DNA of 64,000 nucleotides from Datisca glomerata. Its lineage: Eukaryota > Streptophyta > Magnoliopsida > Cucurbitales > Datiscaceae. The stretch is taken from NCBI GenBank assembly GCA_003255025.1, contig QANY01002420.1, forward strand, positions 310,001 through 374,000, in the 5' to 3' direction. Numbering within the stretch: the first letter of the stretch is position 1; every line of letters begins with the position of its first letter. This document shows, piece by piece, positions 59,481 to 64,000 of this stretch. A program made the position numbers and the translations under genes. Below the pieces are notes generated by a model. The model was not told where the DNA came from, searched no databases, and was given only the letters and a program-made list of their open reading frames with translations.

Positions 59481-60520
59481 CTCTTCTGTATAAAAGAGTG
59501 CTGAATATTCAGTACTCCAGATGTATCAAATATTTTATCAAAAAAAGGAAAGTTAGGTGAGAGAAGGAAGTTTTAAGAAAATAAAAAAAATTATCATGTG
59601 ATTATGATAAATTATTTTTGTGTGAATTAAATTAATTTATAGTAATAATAATATGTATTATCGATGTTTGCTAAATATGGCTTGAGCCATAAATTTTCAT
59701 AACACGAAAGCTGAAAGAACAATTGATCAATCCCATCTGAAGAAATCATGAGAAGGAAATCCCTCACCTTTCACATGGGCTCAAAATCTCCTACCTCATT
59801 GTAAATCATCTAACGCATTGCTGTCTTACACCCAGCACACACATTCCAGTAATTAGTAAATCATTTATATTTGCGAATAATTCATACAGATAAGATAAAT
59901 CATTATTATTATTATTATTATTATTTTGCATAGATAAGTCATTGTTATTAGTTATACAATCAATTTTATTTAATTATATTCTATAATAGGGATAAACCGA
60001 TACATGAGTTTTTTCTTATAAAAACTGTAAATAATAAGAGTACGTATGGAAAAAGACTGCGCGTAAATTTATTTATATGTAAAATAAAACTACAAAAGTA
60101 ATCCTCGATGTTTGAAACCAAGAGCCACGTGTTGTACAAGTAAAATAAACAAAAAGGAAGGTTGATTTAATGACCAAAATTAAATCCGTTTCTCTTGAAA
60201 AGATAAACTAACATAAAAATTAAAATAACTAATTAAATTATAGATTAAATATTACGTTAAATATCAATAGATTAAATTGACGAATCATTTTATTCAATGC
60301 TAAAATGTTAAATTATAAATTATTAAAATAAATAAATTAATAAAAATATTGTTGAAGTTGATAAAAAAATGGAGGATAATAGCTTTACCCAAACTTATAA
60401 ATTATTAAAATAAATAAATTGATAAAATGCTAAACTATCATTTCCGAGACCTTCATTTGAATGACCAGGAAAAAGAAAGAAGCAGAAAAAGAAAAATGAT
60501 TTGAGTACACAATAATTGCG
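59481..60520. other. Viral remnant edge and AT-rich intergenic DNA; (ATT)n at 59902
   Basis: Recognisable viral reading ends at about 59450. Beyond is AT-rich DNA with an (ATT)n microsatellite around 59902-59926 and a repeat TTATAAATTATTAAAATAAA at about 60315 and 60395. It includes the 3' flank of the sHSP gene. Confidence 0.5.
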
Positions 60521-61372
60521 TCACTGAACATTGATATCCAAGATCTTGCTAGTGTTACAGGCTTTTGGTATAGTTATGTACAAAACTCCATCTTTCACCT
60601 CTGCCTTAATCTTCTCAAACTGTATATTTTCAGGCAAAGCAATTCTAGTGCTGTATCTACCATAGCTTTTTGCAGACCACTCACCCTCTATTTCTTCTTC
60701 CCCTCCTCCATTTTTGTCTTTTTCAGTCTTTTTCTTGGCAACTTTCTCAGCCTTAACAACCAGCATTTTCTCCTCTATCCATACCTTCACGTCTTCCTTA
60801 GTCATTCCTGGCATGTCAAACCTCATTTTGTACTCGTTTTCTCCTTCTTTAATCTCCCACGGCGTTCTTCCACTACTATACCCATTTCTCTCGCTAGGCG
60901 ACGGTGATACTGATTGCCACCCACCCGAGTATGCAAAAGGGTCTTCCATCATCCTCTCCATTGTCTCCATCATTTGCTGCACTGTCCTCGCCGTTGGAAA
61001 CCGGTCCCAAAGCCCTGCAGAAGGATCAGTAATGATTTTTGAAGCTTGTGACGCGAAATAATTAAATTTCGACAAATCAAATCGAACTAAAGCTTAAATT
61101 ATTGAGTTTTAATTGTCACCTATAGGAGCAGTAGGAGCTACTCGTTTCTTGGGCTGACCTTGTTGTTGGAGCTTGCTGTTGCTTCTCTGCAAGTGGTCAA
61201 GATTGTCCCTGCTATCCCCTGCCATGGCATTTATGCTACTTTTAGTTGAAAACCCATTACTAGGAGGGGATTTAAAGAAACTAGGTTGACCAAAGCAGAG
61301 CCGCCTAGGAACACGGGGCTTCGCAGATGAGTAAGGCATAAAAAGGGTCAGATTTGAGACAGCTTGAACCAT
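60521..61372 (-). CDS. Chloroplast small heat shock protein (HSP21-type)
   Basis: Two exons, 61120-61372 and 60521-61014, joined across a GT-AG intron after the first G of a Gly codon; 248 residues. The N-terminus MVQAVSNLTLFMPYSSAKPR is Ser/basic without acidic residues until residue 53, a chloroplast transit peptide, probably cut near INAMA. The methionine-rich amphipathic segment TVQQMMETMERMMEDPF (95-111) is specific to chloroplast sHSPs. The alpha-crystallin domain follows from PWEIKEGENEYKMRFDMPG (136 onwards) to VKDGVLYITIPK near the end, and the tail ILDINV carries an I-x-I/V-like element. An 8-residue Lys-rich loop (KKKTEKDKN) and Gly/Glu run lengthen the domain slightly. Such proteins hold unfolding stromal proteins during heat. 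A TATA box and heat-shock element lie upstream. Appears intact. Confidence 0.94.
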
Positions 61373-61511
61373 TTTTATCTGTTATGTCTGTTGCTTTGTG
61401 GTTGTGAATTGGAATGGTATAGCCGCAATGCAAAACAGGAAATGATGTCTATGTGGATGAGATGGTTGCGGAGCACGCAGAAGACTAGCTACATCCGAGA
61501 GTTGTTGTGAA

Positions 61512-61548
61512 TTGATATATAAGAGGTAGGGATCGGTAGATTCTGGAA
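61512..61548 (-). promoter_or_regulatory. sHSP promoter: TATA box and heat-shock element
   Basis: On the minus strand CTTATATATCAAT (61512-61524) is the TATA box. Just upstream at 61541-61548 lies TTCTGGAA, an exact TTCnnGAA heat-shock-factor half pair. Spacing of about 20 bp between the two and about 140 bp from TATA to start codon fits plant heat-shock promoters. Confidence 0.75.
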
Positions 61549-61569
61549 AGCACTGTGGGGACATGGAAT

Positions 61570-63105
61570 GGAAGAGAACAGGGGTCTGGGATTTTTTTTT
61601 TCTTTTAGAATTCTAGGTTCTGGATACGTCTAGAAAGAATGGTAACTGAGAGATGTAGATATTTATTTAACTTCGCAAATTTGTTTCTCGACTCATCCAG
61701 AAGAACTACAAAAATGGCCGGCAAAAAATAAAGTCTAGCTTGCAAAAATGGTCGACTAAAAAAGTAAAAATAGTTAAAGTGAGTAATTAATTAATTAATT
61801 ACACATGTTATTTACATAACCAAATTATTCCGGATATTTTTTTAACTTTTATCCTTGACCATTTACTTAACTCATTCTTCAAATTTTATTTTTTCGTCAT
61901 TTCTACTACATAATTTTGCTAACACTAAGCTAGTCTAACTGAGCAAAATAAATTGGGTTTTCTACATGAATAACTACAATATAAATATTTAATATAAAAA
62001 TAGTCTATAAGTTAAATTAATATCAAGTATAGTCACTTTTTATGGATCCACTTATTGGAATAAAAAAATCATATTCTTACTCATATTATACCCATCTACA
62101 TAACATTTAATGATTATTTTTTATAATCTCATTAATCCATCAATCTCTCTCTCCCCTAAAATCTCTCTCTGAACTATTTATAAACGATGTGTGTGTGTGT
62201 CAGTGTCGCCCAAGCTCCTTGGAGACCGACATGGTCCGTTCAGCTCCCATCCCTTTTAAGAGCTCTGTTCTTCAATCGCTTTTCCTAGAGTAGAGCGAGA
62301 CCTTTGTCGTGGCTACCACGTGGTGTCACGTCATTGGTAGTCTAGGAATATCCATAACAGTTTCTCCCAGTCGAATATTTGGCGGGTCTCATCCAACCAG
62401 GTCTGGAAACTCATTTGTCCAAGATCCCCTGGGACTGCCTTGTGGTTATCGTTCATCGTATGTGCACGCGTGGCCTTGCTTCTCTTGAATCCTCACTGTC
62501 GGTTCCAAATTAGGTAGGCAGTGACGACAACGCACAGATATATGAAGGAGAGGGCGAATGACACGACGCCTAAACCTTCAATGTCATCTGTCGTTCCCTA
62601 TGAGTATCTGAGCACTTTATTGGCCTACGAGTGGACATCACCTGGATCGCTGGATCGGCGCAATGCTCCTGATAGTCATGTGGGTTGGGGTCCCATAAAT
62701 AGGTGGTCCTCCCTTCCGTTTACAAAAACATTCATGCCCCTCGAGAGATTCTGAAACCCTTCTCCAGAAAATCCTTCACCCTGTAGAGACAGAAGTTACT
62801 TCCTGTACCTGATCTTGCCTTTTTTCCTTCCATCTTCCGCTCCTACTATCTTCCTGTTTACCATCAAAGTGTGTCCGTGCCGTTTGCTAATTTGGCCATG
62901 CATCGTCCTCCCCATTACATTGGGAGATGCCCCGTGGGTCGTTTGTTTATGTAGCATCGTTCTTTCCCCGTCACCGATGCACAGTGATAAGTTATTTTCT
63001 CCCTCTCTGAGTCTTTTTTTTTATGTTACGGCAGAACCTTTAGAGGAAGAAGAAAAAAATGTCTATTTTCTTCCTAAGTTGTTTAAAGTGCCCACACTCT
63101 CTTCT
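61570..63105. other. Upstream flank of the sHSP gene, then LTR-like non-coding DNA
   Basis: Contains AT-rich sequence to about 62190, then a balanced-GC segment (62200-63100) with GTCCCATAAATAGGTGGTCC, a TATA-like box at about 62690 followed by leader-like text, resembling an LTR promoter region of an unassigned element. No supported coding frame. 62990-63105 may already align with LTR text at 9790-9890. Confidence 0.4.
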
Positions 63106-63427
63106 TGACAATATACTTGCGAGACATACTTCTGAATCCTACGAGTGATTGTTAGTATGAAGATCGATTGAAGTTCTACGAATCTCAAGAATGAGGAACG
63201 TGAGACAATAAATTAGATCTCGCCAATTGAAAAGTTCTCCATTACAAGAAAATGTAAAATTGTTTCTACTTATTCTAAATATGCTTATTGAAATAAGCAT
63301 TATCATAGATAAGGGTTTATATTAAATATGATTAACGTTTGTTGTGAATTGTTTTTTTTTGATATTTCACCAACGAACCGTTCGTGTTTCATTTATTTTT
63401 CATCAAATTTGAAAACTTGATCCAACA
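63106..63427 (+). mobile_element. LTR 3' end followed by tRNA-Met-type primer site
   Basis: Matches the end of the solo LTR at 9895-10205 (GCGAGACATACTTCTGAATC, GAACCGTTCGTG, TTGATCCAACA). TTGGTATCAGAG at 63429-63440 is the primer site. Downstream leader continues to about 63650. The LTR start and element body lie outside or are lost. Confidence 0.7.
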
Positions 63428-63659
63428 ATTGGTATCAGAGTCTTGGGTTCTGAATTATACATATTTAGTGATTAAACGTATGTATGGATGGATATTGTGA
63501 TATTGTCATATTTTTTGTATGGTTGATTCAAAGCAGGTTTTAATGTGTTTTATGAATGAATCACAATCGATTGGCTCTAGGTGTTTATTTTCAATTTTAG
63601 GATTGATATATGCCGAAATTGAGGTATATGATTTGATGTAATTTAATTTTTTCAAAAGT

Positions 63660-64000
63660 TGTTTATTTAAATTCTTGATTAATAAACGTAAAGAAAAATA
63701 TAAATATTTACATGTTGGATTAATTGAAGTTGGTTTAAAACTTGCAACTAGACTAGGACTGAATACGTCTGCAGTAATTTGTGTCCGTGATAAACGACAC
63801 AATAAATTTCATGATTCCTTATTAGGTATAATTGAATCAAGTCTCTGTGATGGACCTATATATTTTTCGTGTTCTTCGAATTTCACATTGTCCCTCACAG
63901 TCCCACTCTAATGCATGGATTATGTCTTGATATTAAATCTGATGGTTTTAACATGATGCAAGGTGCAGAAAATCCTTATTTACAGGATTCATTAGAAAGT
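63660..64000 (+). pseudogene. Second caulimovirid-type movement protein fragment (runs off the window)
   Basis: KYKYLHVGLIEVGLKLATRL, GLNTSAVICVRDKRHNKF and DSLLGIIESSLCDGPIYFSC resemble a caulimovirid 30K protein more closely than the copy at 57836 in some positions (RDKRHNKFHDSLLGIIESSL). A one-base frameshift after SNFTLSLTVPL shifts reading into DIKSDGFNMMQGAENPYLQD. It starts about 230 bases past the LTR primer site, where a gag is expected. Whether this is a virus inserted into an LTR leader or another viral arrangement cannot be decided here. Confidence 0.7.

Noticed and set aside
60714..61061. Plus-strand 115-residue frame
   Set aside because: It is the antisense of the sHSP gene.
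1..64000. tRNA, rRNA or microRNA genes
   Set aside because: None could be identified by eye. The TGGTATCAGAG matches are retroelement and viral primer sites, not tRNA genes.

Overview
This window is nuclear DNA of a flowering plant, most likely a eudicot. The base composition is AT-rich, introns have GT/AG borders (one GC-AG), and three plant gene families are intact: a WVD2-like TPX2 protein, an AIRP2-like RING E3 ligase and a chloroplast small heat shock protein. The 5' end of a malectin/LRR receptor kinase enters from the left edge. The rest is layered repeat: copia, gypsy-like and LINE retrotransposon remains, a Mutator-like transposase, MITE-like elements and an endogenous pararetrovirus. 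I cannot name the species.

Layout. 1-1091 (-): first three exons of the receptor kinase. 4239-20410: an old tandem duplication of about 7 kb. One copia element, still bracketed by its GCAAT target duplication at 4234 and 14858, was split when a segment running from inside the element to the 5' region of the RING gene was duplicated. Copy 1 ends at about 12690 with an orphan promoter/leader; copy 2 leads into the intact RING gene (20461-22122, +). Each copy later took different insertions: a solo LTR and a MITE in copy 1, gypsy-LTR-like DNA in copy 2. 22780-23105 (-): LINE fragment. 23512-26782 (-): nine-exon WVD2-like gene.

29397-41460: a decayed gene resembling DUF1985/ULP1-type genes (+) faces a Mutator-like transposase (-), the arrangement seen in MULEs that carry ULP1-like genes. 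A 7.1-kb non-coding LTR element (LARD-like; TSD GTAAC; LTRs 581 and 580 bp) sits inside the first gene. 43370-52610: a plus-strand copia element interrupted by a minus-strand copia element (44802-51876, TSD CGGTG). 54377-59480: a broken, circularly permuted caulimovirid insertion (RT-RNase H, a second ORF, intergenic region, tRNA-Met primer site, movement protein) whose left junction is a fold-back with filler DNA. 60521-61372 (-): chloroplast sHSP gene with TATA box and heat-shock element. 63100-64000: LTR end with primer site, followed by a second caulimovirid-type movement-protein fragment.

The host genes do not form an operon-like or clustered pathway; they are independent genes separated by repeats. 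All exon borders were assigned by eye from splice consensus and reading-frame continuity. No similarity search was run, so family names rest on recognised motifs.
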